Below, in pieces: positions 15,699 to 24,582 of a DNA stretch of 64,000 nt (position 1 is its first letter; each line of letters opens with the position of its first letter). The notes under the pieces are model-generated. The model made no database searches and had not been told where the DNA came from. It was given only the letters and a program-made list of their open reading frames with translations. A program made the position numbers and the translations under genes. The stretch is from Streptomyces sp. NBC_01429. Lineage in GTDB: Bacteria; Actinomycetota; Actinomycetes; Streptomycetales; Streptomycetaceae. Location of the stretch: positions 1,488,001 to 1,552,000 of the forward strand of contig NZ_CP109599.1 in the NCBI RefSeq assembly GCF_036231945.1, in the 5' to 3' direction.

Positions 15699-17057
15699 AT
15701 GCCGAGCACTCACACGGACGACGCCACGCGGCTCGCCGAGCCCACCCTGCTGCGCTTCGCCACCGCGGGCTCGGTGGACGACGGGAAGTCCACCCTGGTG
15801 GGCCGGCTGCTGCACGACTCGAAGTCGGTCCTCACCGACCAGCTCGAAGCCGTCGAGCGCGCCTCGCTGAGCCGCGGCCAGGAGGCACCCGACCTGGCGC
15901 TGCTCACGGACGGGCTGCGGGCCGAGCGCGAGCAGGGCATCACCATCGACGTCGCCTACCGCTACTTCGCCACGCCCCGGCGGCGGTTCATCCTCGCCGA
16001 CACCCCGGGCCATGTGCAGTACACCCGCAACATGGTGACGGGCGCCTCCACCGCGGAGCTGGCCGTCGTGCTCGTGGACGCCCGCAACGGAGTGGTGGAG
16101 CAGACCCGCCGCCATGCCGCCGTCGCCGCCCTGCTGCGCGTCCCGCATGTCGTCCTCGCCGTCAACAAGATGGACCTGGTGGAGTACGCGGAGCCGGTGT
16201 TCGCCGCCATCGCGAAGGAGTTCACCGCGTACGCGGCCTCCCTCGGCGTGCCGGAGATCACCGCGATCCCGATCTCCGCACTCGCCGGGGACAACGTCGT
16301 GGAGCCCTCCGCGCACATGGACTGGTACGGCGGCCCCACCGTCCTCGAACACCTGGAGACGGTCCCGGTCAGCCACGACCTGGCCACCTGCCACGCCCGG
16401 CTGCCCGTGCAGTACGTCATCCGGCCGCAGAGCGCCGAACACCCCGACTACCGGGGGTACGCGGGCCAGATCGCGGCCGGTGCGTTCCGGGTCGGCGAGG
16501 AGGTGACCGTACTGCCCTCCGGCCGTACGTCGAAGGTCGCCGGGATCGACCTGCTGGGCAAGGCCGTGGACACGGCCTGGACCCCGCAGTCCGTGACGCT
16601 GCTCCTCGACGACGACATCGACATCTCGCGCGGCGACCTGATCGTGCCCTCCGGGGACGCGCCCACGACCAGCCAGGACATCGAGGCGACCGTCTGCCAC
16701 GTCGCGGACCAGCCGCTGAACGTGGGCCAGCGGGTGCTGCTCAAGCACACCACCCGTACGGTCAAGGCGATCGTCAAGGACATCCCGTCCCGGCTCACCC
16801 TGGACGACCTGTCCCAGCACCCGGCCCCCGGGAAGCTCGTCGCCAATGACATCGGCCGCGTGGTGGTCCGTACGGCGGAGCCGCTCGCGCTCGACGCGTA
16901 CGCCGACTCGCGCCGTACCGGATCGTTCCTGCTCATCGACCCCGCCGACGGCACCACGCTGACCGCAGGCATGGCGGGCGCGGCCTTCTCGGACTCCGCG
17001 GCCCCGGCCGAGGAGCCGGCCGCTCCGGCCGACGACGACCAGGGCTGGGACTTCTGA
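15699..17057 (+). CDS. cysN: Sulfate adenylyltransferase subunit 1 (GTPase)
   Basis: A 452-aa EF-Tu-like GTPase subunit of ATP sulfurylase; GTP hydrolysis drives APS synthesis by CysD. G1 is GSVDDGKSTL (about residues 24-33), G3 is DTPGH and G4 is NKMD. Beta-barrel domains 2 and 3 follow, then an Ala/Glu/Pro-rich tail. It lacks any fused APS kinase domain, consistent with the separate cysC. It is the last gene of the tightly overlapping part of the sulfur operon; a 261-bp gap separates it from the transporter genes. Confidence 0.96.
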   Translation: MPSTHTDDATRLAEPTLLRFATAGSVDDGKSTLVGRLLHDSKSVLTDQLEAVERASLSRGQEAPDLALLTDGLRAEREQGITIDVAYRYFATPRRRFILADTPGHVQYTRNMVTGASTAELAVVLVDARNGVVEQTRRHAAVAALLRVPHVVLAVNKMDLVEYAEPVFAAIAKEFTAYAASLGVPEITAIPISALAGDNVVEPSAHMDWYGGPTVLEHLETVPVSHDLATCHARLPVQYVIRPQSAEHPDYRGYAGQIAAGAFRVGEEVTVLPSGRTSKVAGIDLLGKAVDTAWTPQSVTLLLDDDIDISRGDLIVPSGDAPTTSQDIEATVCHVADQPLNVGQRVLLKHTTRTVKAIVKDIPSRLTLDDLSQHPAPGKLVANDIGRVVVRTAEPLALDAYADSRRTGSFLLIDPADGTTLTAGMAGAAFSDSAAPAEEPAAPADDDQGWDF

Positions 17058-17318
17058 TGTCCTCGGCCGTGTACGACATGTACGGCACGTTCGCGAAGGA
17101 GGGCGGCCGGGTGGGCAGCGGCGCCCTCGGCGCGGGAACGGGCGGGGTGGCGCGATGTGCGCGATGACGTACGCGCACCGCTCGCGCGCCAGCACGCACC
17201 ACCAGCCCCACCCGTACCACCCGCTCGACGACAGTCGTCGAAGATCTGCCGCTCTCCCGGCCACGCCCCCGTATCCGTTCAGGGCGTGAGCACCGGGCCA
17301 ACGAGAGGAACCCCTCCC
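17058..17318 (+). other. Gap between cysN and the transporter genes
   Basis: Two short frames (starting at 17058 and 17155) have no ribosome binding site and no recognisable product. No strong terminator hairpin was found, so readthrough from cysN into the transporter is possible. A separate promoter may also lie here. Confidence 0.5.
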
Positions 17319-18434
17319 GTGCCTGCCTCCCGCACCACCACCCGCCGCCGCGTGGCCGCCGTCGCCGCCCTGCCCCTGCTCGCCGTCGTGCTCTCCTCCT
17401 GCGGCTACGGCTCCGAGAAGACGGCCTCCAGCGAGGCGACCGGAGTGGCGACGGGCGCGAAGAAGACCGACGGGCTCGACACCGTCCGTATCGGCTACTT
17501 CCCCAACCTCACCCACGCCACCGCCCTGGTCGGGGTCCAGAAGGGCCTGTTCCAGAAGGAGCTGGGCGGGACGAAGGTGGTCGGCTCGACCTTCAACGCG
17601 GGCCCGTCCGAGATAGAGGCGCTCAACGCGGGCAGCATCGACATCGGCTTCATAGGCCCCTCCCCCTCGATCAACGGCTTCACCCAGACCGGCGGCAAGA
17701 GCCTGCGCATCATCGGCGGCTCCGCGTCGGGCGGGGTGAAGCTGGTGGTCAACCCGAAGAAGATCAGGACCCTGGACGACGTCAAGGGCAAGAAGATCGC
17801 CACCCCGCAGCTCGGCAACACCCAGGACGTGGCGTTCCTCAACTGGATCGCGGAGAAGGGCTGGAAGGTCGACGCCCAGTCCGGCAAGGGCGATGTCTCC
17901 GTCGTCCGCACGGACAACAAGATCACCCCGGACGCCTACAAGTCCGGCTCCATCGACGGCGCCTGGGTGCCGGAGCCGACCGCGTCCAAGCTGGTCGCCG
18001 AGGGCGCCAAGGAGATCCTGGACGAGGCGACGCTGTGGCCCGACAAGAAGTTCGTGATCACGAACATCATCGTGTCGCAGAAGTTCCTCAAGGAGCACCC
18101 CGCCGCCGTCGAGGCCGTCCTGCGCGGCTCGGTGAAGACGAACGCCTGGATCAACTCCCACGAGGACGAGGCGAAGGCCAGCGCCAACAAGGCCCTGGAG
18201 GGCCTCTCCGGCAAGGCGCTGCCCGCCGATGTGCTGGACCCGGCCTGGAAGTCGCTGCGGTTCACCGACGACCCGCTGGCCGCCACGCTCCGGGCCGAGG
18301 CCGACCACGCCGTGGCGGCGGGTCTGCTCAAGAAGCCGGACCTGGACGGGATCTACGACCTGAAGCCCCTGAACAAGGTCCTCAAGGCCGCCGGGGAGCC
18401 CGAGGTCTCCGACGCCGGACTCGGCGTCAAGTGA
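17319..18434 (+). CDS. ssuA: Sulfonate-type ABC transporter substrate-binding lipoprotein
   Basis: A 371-aa extracytoplasmic lipoprotein of the SsuA/TauA/NMT1 type. The signal peptide RRRVAAVAALPLLAVVLSSC carries a lipobox with lipidated Cys28. The binding domain has VRIGYFPNLTHATALVGVQKG and the family segments AGPSEIEALNAGSIDIGFIG and DGAWVPEPTASKL. The GTG 17319 start has GAGAGG upstream; an earlier GTG 17286 is possible. With the ATPase and permease downstream and sulfur genes upstream, it likely captures aliphatic sulfonates or sulfate esters. Confidence 0.9.
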   Translation: MPASRTTTRRRVAAVAALPLLAVVLSSCGYGSEKTASSEATGVATGAKKTDGLDTVRIGYFPNLTHATALVGVQKGLFQKELGGTKVVGSTFNAGPSEIEALNAGSIDIGFIGPSPSINGFTQTGGKSLRIIGGSASGGVKLVVNPKKIRTLDDVKGKKIATPQLGNTQDVAFLNWIAEKGWKVDAQSGKGDVSVVRTDNKITPDAYKSGSIDGAWVPEPTASKLVAEGAKEILDEATLWPDKKFVITNIIVSQKFLKEHPAAVEAVLRGSVKTNAWINSHEDEAKASANKALEGLSGKALPADVLDPAWKSLRFTDDPLAATLRAEADHAVAAGLLKKPDLDGIYDLKPLNKVLKAAGEPEVSDAGLGVK

Positions 18435-18501
18435 CCCGTATTTCCCCGCCCGAGCCCCTGTTCCCGTAGCCCTCAGCCCCCGTTCCCAGGAGGTGACGAC
18501 C

Positions 18502-19293
18502 GTGGCATCGATCCTCGCCAAGCCCGCCGAGTCCACGCCCGCGGTGGACCACGCCGCCCGCATCGCGCACGTCTCGAAGTCGTTCGCGACACCGGACGGA
18601 CAACAGCTCGTCCTGGACGACATCACCCTCGATGTCGCGCCGGGCGAGTTCGTCACCCTCCTGGGAGCCTCGGGCTGCGGCAAGTCCACCCTGCTCAATC
18701 TGGTCGCCGGCCTCGACCGGCCGTCCGCCGGGTCCATCGACACCCCGGGCGGCCGGCCCGCCCTGATGTTCCAGGAACACGCGCTGTTCCCGTGGCTGAC
18801 CGCGGGCAAGAACATCGAACTGGCCCTGCGGCTGCGCGGGGTGCCCAAGCAGGAGCGGCGCGGCGAGGCGGAGCGGCTGCTCGGTCTCGTGCGGCTGGAG
18901 GGCGCGTACGGCAAGCGGGTGCACGAGCTGTCGGGCGGGATGCGGCAGCGGGTGGCGCTGGCCCGCGCGCTCGCCCAGGACAGCAGTCTGCTGCTGATGG
19001 ACGAGCCCTTCGCGGCGCTCGACGCCATCACCAGAGACGTGCTGCACGACGAACTGACCCGGATCTGGCGCGAGACGCGGCTGTCGGTGCTGTTCGTGAC
19101 GCACAACGTGCGGGAGGCGGTACGGCTCGCCGAGCGCGTCGTCCTGCTGTCGTCGCGGCCCGGCCGGGTCGCCCGCGAGTGGCGGGTGGACATCCCTCAG
19201 CCGCGCCGTATCGAGGACCCCGCGGTCGCGGAGCTGTCCGTCGAGATCACCGAAGAACTGCGTGGGGAGATCCGCCGCCATGGCCAGCACTGA
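18502..19293 (+). CDS. ssuB: Sulfonate-type ABC transporter ATP-binding protein
   Basis: A 263-aa ATPase energising import. Walker A is GASGCGKST (about residues 55-63), the Q-loop is MFQEHALFPWLT, the signature is LSGGMRQR, Walker B is LLLMDEPFAALD and the switch His is FVTHN. The start was set to GTG 18502, eight nt after AGGAGG; GTG 18493 overlaps that site and is less likely. It overlaps the permease gene by 14 nt. Confidence 0.92.
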   Translation: MASILAKPAESTPAVDHAARIAHVSKSFATPDGQQLVLDDITLDVAPGEFVTLLGASGCGKSTLLNLVAGLDRPSAGSIDTPGGRPALMFQEHALFPWLTAGKNIELALRLRGVPKQERRGEAERLLGLVRLEGAYGKRVHELSGGMRQRVALARALAQDSSLLLMDEPFAALDAITRDVLHDELTRIWRETRLSVLFVTHNVREAVRLAERVVLLSSRPGRVAREWRVDIPQPRRIEDPAVAELSVEITEELRGEIRRHGQH

Positions 19294-20233
19294 GACGACG
19301 GCGCCGAAGGCCCAGGGGCCGGACGGCTCCGCGCCCGGCGACTCCCGCACCGAACAGGCCGAACAGGCCGCTTCCCCCGGCGACATGGCCGGTCTGGAGG
19401 CCGGACTCGACGCGCTGAACACCGTCCAGACCCGGCGTACACCGCTGCGCCAGACCCTCACCCAGAAGGTCCTGCCGCCGGTCGTCGCCGTCGCGCTGGT
19501 GCTGGTGGTGTGGCAGGTCCTCGTCTGGGCGAAGGTCACCGACGACTACAAACTGCCGTCACCGGGCGCGGTGTGGGGCGAGTTGTCCGACGCCTGGGCC
19601 CAGGGCACCCTGCTCGGCTACATCTGGACCAGTGTCTCGCGCGGGCTGCTTGGCTTTTTGCTGGCGCTGGTGATCGGCACCCCGCTCGGACTGCTGGTCG
19701 CCCGGGTGAAGTTCGTCCGCGCGGCCATCGGCCCGATCCTGTCCGGACTCCAGTCGCTGCCGTCGGTGGCGTGGGTGCCGCCGGCCGTGATCTGGCTCGG
19801 GCTGAACGACTCCATGATGTACGCGGTCATCCTGCTCGGCGCGGTCCCCTCGATCGCCAACGGGCTGGTGTCCGGCGTCGATCAGGTGCCGCCGCTCTTC
19901 CTGCGGGCCGGCCGCACGCTCGGCGCCACCGGGCTGCGCGGGACCTGGCTCATCGTCATGCCGGCCGCCCTGCCCGGCTATCTGGCCGGTCTCAAGCAGG
20001 GCTGGGCGTTCTCCTGGCGGTCGCTGATGGCGGCCGAGATCATCGCGTCCTCGCCCGATCTGGGCGTCGGGCTCGGCCAGTTGCTGGAGAACGGCCGCAC
20101 GAACAGCAGCATGTCGATGGTGTTCCTCGCCATATTCCTGATCCTGATCGTCGGCATCGCCATCGACCTGCTGATCTTCAGCCCGCTGGAGCGACGGGTG
20201 CTGCGCGGTCGCGGTCTGCTGGCGAGGAGCTGA
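19280..20233 (+). CDS. ssuC: Sulfonate-type ABC transporter permease
   Basis: A 317-aa membrane protein with a Gln/Glu/Ala-rich cytoplasmic N-terminus (about 55 residues) and six helices. The EAA-type coupling loop is seen near AGRTLGATGLRGTWLIVMPAALPGYLAGLKQGWAFSW. The NitT/SsuC family pattern VIGTPLGLLVAR is present. It forms the channel with SsuB and receives substrate from the SsuA lipoprotein. The ATG at 19280 lies inside the end of ssuB, implying coupled translation. Confidence 0.92.
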   Translation: MASTETTAPKAQGPDGSAPGDSRTEQAEQAASPGDMAGLEAGLDALNTVQTRRTPLRQTLTQKVLPPVVAVALVLVVWQVLVWAKVTDDYKLPSPGAVWGELSDAWAQGTLLGYIWTSVSRGLLGFLLALVIGTPLGLLVARVKFVRAAIGPILSGLQSLPSVAWVPPAVIWLGLNDSMMYAVILLGAVPSIANGLVSGVDQVPPLFLRAGRTLGATGLRGTWLIVMPAALPGYLAGLKQGWAFSWRSLMAAEIIASSPDLGVGLGQLLENGRTNSSMSMVFLAIFLILIVGIAIDLLIFSPLERRVLRGRGLLARS

Positions 20234-20238
20234 TCGCG

Positions 20239-21084
20239 ATGCGCCTGTACGTACCCCGGCCGGTGTCCGAGCCGGTTCCGCCGGACGCCGCGCCGCCGGT
20301 GCTGCTCGTCATCGCCCACGGCAGCCGCGACCCGAGGCACGCCGCGACCGTGCAGGCCCTGACCGGCCGGCTGCGCGCGCTGCGCCCCGGACTGCGGGTG
20401 GAGGCCGCCTTCCTGGACTTCAACACCCCCTCGACGCATGGACAGTTGGACCGGCTGGCGGCGGATGACGTACGGGACGTGGTGGCCCTGCCGCTGCTGC
20501 TGACCCGGGCCTTCCACGCCAAGTCCGACATCCCGGCCGTCCTGCGCGAGGCTGCGCACCGCCACCCGCGGCTGCGGATCCGGCAGGCCGGGGTGCTCGG
20601 CCCGGCGCCGCTGCTGACCGAGGCGCTGGAGCGACGGCTGTTCGAGGCCGGGCTCACGCCCGGCGACCGGAGCTCGACCGGGGTCGTCCTGGCCTCGGCG
20701 GGCTCGTCGGACCCGGAGGCGATCGCGGTGATCGCCGGCTTCGCGCGGGAGTGGCGGCACAGCGGTTGGTGCGCCGTGCGGCCCGCGTTCGCCTCCGCGT
20801 CCCTGCCCCGCACCGAGGACGTGGTGCGGGAGCTGCGGGCGGCCCCCGGGGTACGGCGGGTCGCCGTCGCCCCGTACGTCATCGCCCCCGGGCGGCTGCC
20901 CGACCGGATCGCGGACGGCGCCCGCGCGGGCGGCGCGGACGTCCTGGCCGAGGTGCTGGGCGCGGCGCCGGAGCTGGCACGGCTGCTGCTGCGGCGGTAC
21001 GAGGCGGCGGTGGCCGAGGAGCGGCCGCCTCGCGCGCGGTGGCACACGGCGAAGTGGCACGGAGCGCTGGCGCGGCCCGCGTAG
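20239..21084 (+). CDS. Sirohydrochlorin chelatase-like protein (CbiX family)
   Basis: A 281-aa protein with two CbiX half-domains. The first begins LLVIAHGSRDPRH (metal/active-site His) with LPLLLTRAFHAKSDIP, and the second begins GVVLASAGSSDPEA. It inserts iron (or cobalt) into sirohydrochlorin. Sitting 5 bp after ssuC at the end of the sulfur block, it most likely makes siroheme for SirA, so the operon supplies its own reductase cofactor. Start ATG 20239 has GAGGAG upstream. Confidence 0.88.
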   Translation: MRLYVPRPVSEPVPPDAAPPVLLVIAHGSRDPRHAATVQALTGRLRALRPGLRVEAAFLDFNTPSTHGQLDRLAADDVRDVVALPLLLTRAFHAKSDIPAVLREAAHRHPRLRIRQAGVLGPAPLLTEALERRLFEAGLTPGDRSSTGVVLASAGSSDPEAIAVIAGFAREWRHSGWCAVRPAFASASLPRTEDVVRELRAAPGVRRVAVAPYVIAPGRLPDRIADGARAGGADVLAEVLGAAPELARLLLRRYEAAVAEERPPRARWHTAKWHGALARPA

Positions 21085-21101
21085 CCCGGGATCCGTTCCC
21101 G

Positions 21102-21509
21102 CTATTCGTCCAGGCGCCGCAGCAGCGCGTCCGGCATGACGTCCGCCTCGGTGAGCGGCGGCCCGAACTCGTAGTCGTGGCGGCCCACATGGCCCAGCGG
21201 CAGACTGCACGCCTCTTCCGACACGGCGCCCGCGAGGAACTTGGCGGGGCAGGGGTCCAGGCGCAGCAGTTCGCGCTCAGGACCGTACTCGTTGCCCCTC
21301 GGCCACCGGGCCCACATGACCCAGGGCGCCGTCGTCTCCGTACCGCCCACGCACTGCGCGATCACATGGTGCAGCCCCTCGTGGCCCTCCTCCAGCGCGC
21401 ACCACAGCGCGCGCTCGGGGGCGAACCCGCCCTCCAGCTTGTCGAGCACGGCCATCTCCGCATCGAGGAAGAGGATCCGTGCCGGACACGACACCCGACG
21501 AATCGACAT
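21102..21509 (-). CDS. Hypothetical 135-aa protein
   Basis: I do not recognise a family. The protein has five cysteines (CPARILFL, WCALEEG, AQCVGG, DPCPAKF, EEACSL) and alternates CxLxxGHxGxHxx-like segments: CALEEGHEGLHHVIAQC and CSLPLGHVGRHDYEFG. The repeated C-x4-GH-x-G-x-H pattern suggests two related metal-binding units. The start is ATG 21509 with GGAGGTGACAGGCA upstream, a good ribosome binding site. It converges on the chelatase gene. Confidence 0.7.
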   Translation of the reverse strand: MSIRRVSCPARILFLDAEMAVLDKLEGGFAPERALWCALEEGHEGLHHVIAQCVGGTETTAPWVMWARWPRGNEYGPERELLRLDPCPAKFLAGAVSEEACSLPLGHVGRHDYEFGPPLTEADVMPDALLRRLDE

Positions 21510-21637
21510 TGCCTGTCACCTCCGAGCAGCCAGTGTCGCGCCGCGGCGGGGACGCGGACAGCCCGTGGGGGGGAGCTTCACCCCAAGGAGCGGTGGCGGG
21601 CCGGACGTTCCAGGGCGTGTCCGGGGCTCCTGCCGCC

Positions 21638-22645
21638 CTAGACGGCGTCGATGAGGGCGGTCAGTTCGGCGACGGTCAGGGAACCGGCGGCGCGGCGCTC
21701 CCGGGCGAAGGCGTCGGCGATGCGCTGGAGGGTGTCGTTGACCGGGGTCGGGACACCGTGGAGGCGGCCGAGCAGGGCGATCTCGCCGTTCAGATAGTCC
21801 GCCTCGATCGTGCCCGTACCCCGGCTGAGGCTCTGCCAGGACGAGCCGCCGCCGCGCGGCCCACCGGCGGTGGGCGCGAAGGAGACCAGGTCGCCCCGGG
21901 CCGCGGCCTGCTCCTCCCGGCTCGCGAAGGCGATCCCGGCGGCGTCGAGCACGGCGGTACCCTCCGCGTACACGCGGTCGACGAGGTCGCGGGAATCCTC
22001 GCCGAGCAGGCCGGTGACGGCCTCGATCGCGTTGACGAGGTTGGACAGCAGCTTGGCGTACTTCCAGCGCATCACGTCCGGGGCGAGCGGGGCGAGCAGC
22101 CGGGCCTTCTCCAGGCTCGCGGCGAGGGCCCGCGCCGTCCCGTCGTCGCCCGAGGGGTAGCGGCCGAGGTGGAGCATGCCGGTGTACGGGGCGCACTGCG
22201 CCACGACCTCGCCCGGCTCGACATGGGTCGCGGGCAGCCAGACGCACATGCCGTAGACCCGGCGGAAGCGCCGCAGCGCGAGCCGCTCGCCCTCGACCCC
22301 GTTCTGCGCGCAGACCAGCGGCAGCACCTCCCCGGCCGTGGCGCCCGCAGGACCGGCGCCCGCCACCGGCCGCGCCGACCACGCGTCCAGCGCCGCCACG
22401 CTGTCCTGGATCTTCACCGCGAGCAACAGGACGTCGTCCGGGCGCAGTTCGAGCGCTTCGGGCCGGTCGACCACCGGCACCCGGTGGACGCGGGTGCCGT
22501 CGGGGGTGGTGAGTGTGAGGCCGTGCTCGCGCAGCGCCTCGTAGTGCGCGCCGCGCGCGACGAGCACCACGTCCTGCCCCGCCTCCGCGAGCCGTCCGCC
22601 GATGGCGCCGCCGACCGCTCCGGCCCCGATGATGACGTGGCGCAT
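21638..22645 (-). CDS. 2-dehydropantoate 2-reductase (ketopantoate reductase family)
   Basis: A 335-aa NADPH-dependent reductase. The N-terminal Rossmann motif is IGAGAVGGAIGGRLAEAG. The family segments CAQNGVEGERLALR and MRWKYAKLLSNLVNAIEAV contain the catalytic Lys, followed by the ApbA/PanE C-terminal helical domain. The canonical reaction gives pantoate for coenzyme A. Many actinomycete paralogues have other substrates, and no pantothenate genes are nearby, so panE is not assigned. The start ATG 22645 follows GGAG. Confidence 0.85.
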   Translation of the reverse strand: MRHVIIGAGAVGGAIGGRLAEAGQDVVLVARGAHYEALREHGLTLTTPDGTRVHRVPVVDRPEALELRPDDVLLLAVKIQDSVAALDAWSARPVAGAGPAGATAGEVLPLVCAQNGVEGERLALRRFRRVYGMCVWLPATHVEPGEVVAQCAPYTGMLHLGRYPSGDDGTARALAASLEKARLLAPLAPDVMRWKYAKLLSNLVNAIEAVTGLLGEDSRDLVDRVYAEGTAVLDAAGIAFASREEQAAARGDLVSFAPTAGGPRGGGSSWQSLSRGTGTIEADYLNGEIALLGRLHGVPTPVNDTLQRIADAFARERRAAGSLTVAELTALIDAV

Positions 22646-22779
22646 CCTGACTCCGCTCGGATGGGGCCGCGGGGCAGTGGCGCGGCTGGGTGGCGTGGCG
22701 ACCGTTCCAGTCTCCTTCGTCCGCTGGAACGGATCAAGCCCCTCCCCCCCCGCCCCCTCGGGGGAAGGCTCCGGGCTTC

Positions 22780-24582
22780 CTACCAGGGGCCCGCGGCGGC
22801 CCGCAGGGTCAGTCCGACGCCGACGAGCAGGACGAGCGTGGAGGTGATGACCGGCCCGATCCTGGCCCACCGGCGCAGCCCGGCCCAGCGGGATCCGGTG
22901 GTGGCGGCGCGTGCGGTGCGGTCGAGGCGGTCGCGCAGCCGGACGAGGAGGAGCCCGGCGAGGGTGAGGGTGGCGGCCATGCCCAGTCCGTACCCGACGA
23001 CCAGCAGCACGCCGAAGGCGGTCCTGCCGAGGGCGACGGCTCCCAGCAGGACGACGAGGGCGGAGGGGCTGGGCACGAGCCCGCCCGCGATGCCCATGCC
23101 GATCAGCCCGCCCCGGGTCACGCCGGGGGCCTTGTGGTGGGTGTGGGGTGCGTGGGTGTGGGGTGCGTGGGTGTGGGAGTGGGGCGCGTGGGCACGGGGC
23201 GCGTGGGTGTGCTCGTCCGTGAGGACGGCGAGGGCCGAGCCGTCCGCCGCGGGCACGGTGGCGGCGCCGGGCCGGCGGCGGCCGGGCAGCAGGTTCCTCG
23301 GCTCGCTCCGGGGGCGGGGGGCGTGAGGGTGGTGGTCGTGCCCGTGGTCGTGCCCGTGGTCGTGCCCGTGGTCGTGCCCGTGGTCGTGCCCGTGGTCGTG
23401 CCCGTGGTCGTGCCCGTGGTCGTGCCCGTGGTCGTGCCCGTGGTCGTGTCCGTGAGCATGGTCGTGATCATGCCCATGTCCGTGTCCGTGACCGTGACCA
23501 TGGCTGTGGCCGTGCGTGGGCCGGTTGCGTACCGCCCCGTACAGCAGCCACAGTCCGATGCCGGTCACCAGCAGCCCACTGGCCAGCCCCAGCCAGGTCA
23601 GCACCGTCTCGCCCGCGAGCGTGGTCGCGACCGGCAGCAGGAGCCCCAGGACCAGCACCCCGGCGGTGTGCGTGAGCGTGACCGTGGCGCCGACGGTGAC
23701 CGCGTCCCTGGGCGTGCCTCGCCGGCCGGCGAGGTACGCCGCCATGATGGTCTTCCCGTGGCCGGGCAGCACGGCGTGCGAGGCACCGAGGACGACGGCG
23801 AGGAGCAGCGCCAGCAGCCCTACGGGGACGGTCAGTTCACGGCTGCCGACCAATGAGTCGAAGACCCCCGAGACCCGGTCCAGGACGGTGGCGAACGGCC
23901 CGGTGCCCGGCAGGGCGGCCGACGCCTCCGGGGCCCCGGCGCCCCCGCCGGGCGCGGTGCGCACCGCGGCGGAGCGCTGGTCGAGGGGGTCGGCCAGCGG
24001 GTCCGTGGGGTAGTGGCGCAGTGCGTCGGTGGCCGAACGGGCGGGTACGTCGGAGTCGGTGAGGGTGACCCCTTCGCCGCGTGCGGTGATCTCCTGCCAG
24101 CCGATACGGCGGCTGTCGTATCCGGTGCGCACGGTGATGCGTGACGGGCGGCGCAGGTCAGCCGCCGAGGTGAGGCCGCAGGTCAGCCGGCTCGTGGTGA
24201 GCCCGGCCTCGCCCGGGTGGTAGGTGAACGCGCTGCTCGTCGCGGTCCACTCCAGCCGCCGGCCCGCCACCTCCACCCGTAGCAGCCCCGCCGCCGTGGC
24301 GCACTCCTCGCCGGCGTGGGTACGGGCCTCGGCCGCGTCGACCGTCCCGTCGGCGTCACGGTCGACGCGTACCCGCTCCTGCGCGGCGGCGATCTCGGCG
24401 CGGTCGACGACGAGGGTGGCGTCGACACCGTCTTGACGCAACGTCAGTCCGGTGTGGAAGTTGACGGTGAAGTTGCCCAGGGGGTGGGCCGAGGCCGTCG
24501 GCGCGGCGACGGCGGAGGCGGTGGCGGCGATCGCCGTGAGGCCGCACACCGCGACGGCGCGGAAGAGGGGGCGGAGGTTCAT
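22780..24582 (-). CDS. NicO-type nickel/cobalt transporter with giant His-rich loop
   Basis: A 600-aa membrane protein. A signal peptide (to about residue 32) is followed by an extracytoplasmic domain beginning HPLGNFTVNFHTGL, with an EF-hand-like DRDADGTVDAAEA. A NicO/UreH-like membrane domain with HAVLPGHGKTIMAAYL follows. Between its two halves lies a loop of about 130 residues with alternating His/Asp/Gly and a second His/Thr/Ala/Pro segment. Such loops bind Ni, Co or Zn. It could be an exporter (RcnA-like) or importer; direction cannot be told from sequence. ATG 24582 overlaps the TPR gene stop by 4 nt, so the two are co-translated. Confidence 0.9.
   Translation of the reverse strand: MNLRPLFRAVAVCGLTAIAATASAVAAPTASAHPLGNFTVNFHTGLTLRQDGVDATLVVDRAEIAAAQERVRVDRDADGTVDAAEARTHAGEECATAAGLLRVEVAGRRLEWTATSSAFTYHPGEAGLTTSRLTCGLTSAADLRRPSRITVRTGYDSRRIGWQEITARGEGVTLTDSDVPARSATDALRHYPTDPLADPLDQRSAAVRTAPGGGAGAPEASAALPGTGPFATVLDRVSGVFDSLVGSRELTVPVGLLALLLAVVLGASHAVLPGHGKTIMAAYLAGRRGTPRDAVTVGATVTLTHTAGVLVLGLLLPVATTLAGETVLTWLGLASGLLVTGIGLWLLYGAVRNRPTHGHSHGHGHGHGHGHDHDHAHGHDHGHDHGHDHGHDHGHDHGHDHGHDHGHDHGHDHGHDHHPHAPRPRSEPRNLLPGRRRPGAATVPAADGSALAVLTDEHTHAPRAHAPHSHTHAPHTHAPHTHHKAPGVTRGGLIGMGIAGGLVPSPSALVVLLGAVALGRTAFGVLLVVGYGLGMAATLTLAGLLLVRLRDRLDRTARAATTGSRWAGLRRWARIGPVITSTLVLLVGVGLTLRAAAGPW
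23341..23448 (-). repeat. Nine exact 12-bp tandem repeats inside the transporter gene
   Basis: The unit is CCCGTGGTCGTG on the plus strand, encoding His-Asp-His-Gly on the minus strand. Nine identical copies are flanked by degenerate ones on both sides. The perfect identity points to recent expansion by slippage, so copy number probably varies between strains. Confidence 0.97.

Noticed and set aside
17058-17318. A possible second leader peptide ahead of the sulfonate transporter
   Set aside because: Short frames at 17058 and 17155 do not resemble the known sulfur leader peptides and lack ribosome binding sites.
15693-19193. A 1166-residue open frame on the minus strand
   Set aside because: It lies entirely antisense to cysN, ssuA and ssuB, which have clear family matches. 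Its composition (Gly/Arg/Val/Asp-rich) is typical of high-GC shadow frames.
23341-23448. Regular 12-bp repeats that could be mistaken for a CRISPR array
   Set aside because: There are no spacers; the units are contiguous, in frame and encode the His-rich loop of the transporter.
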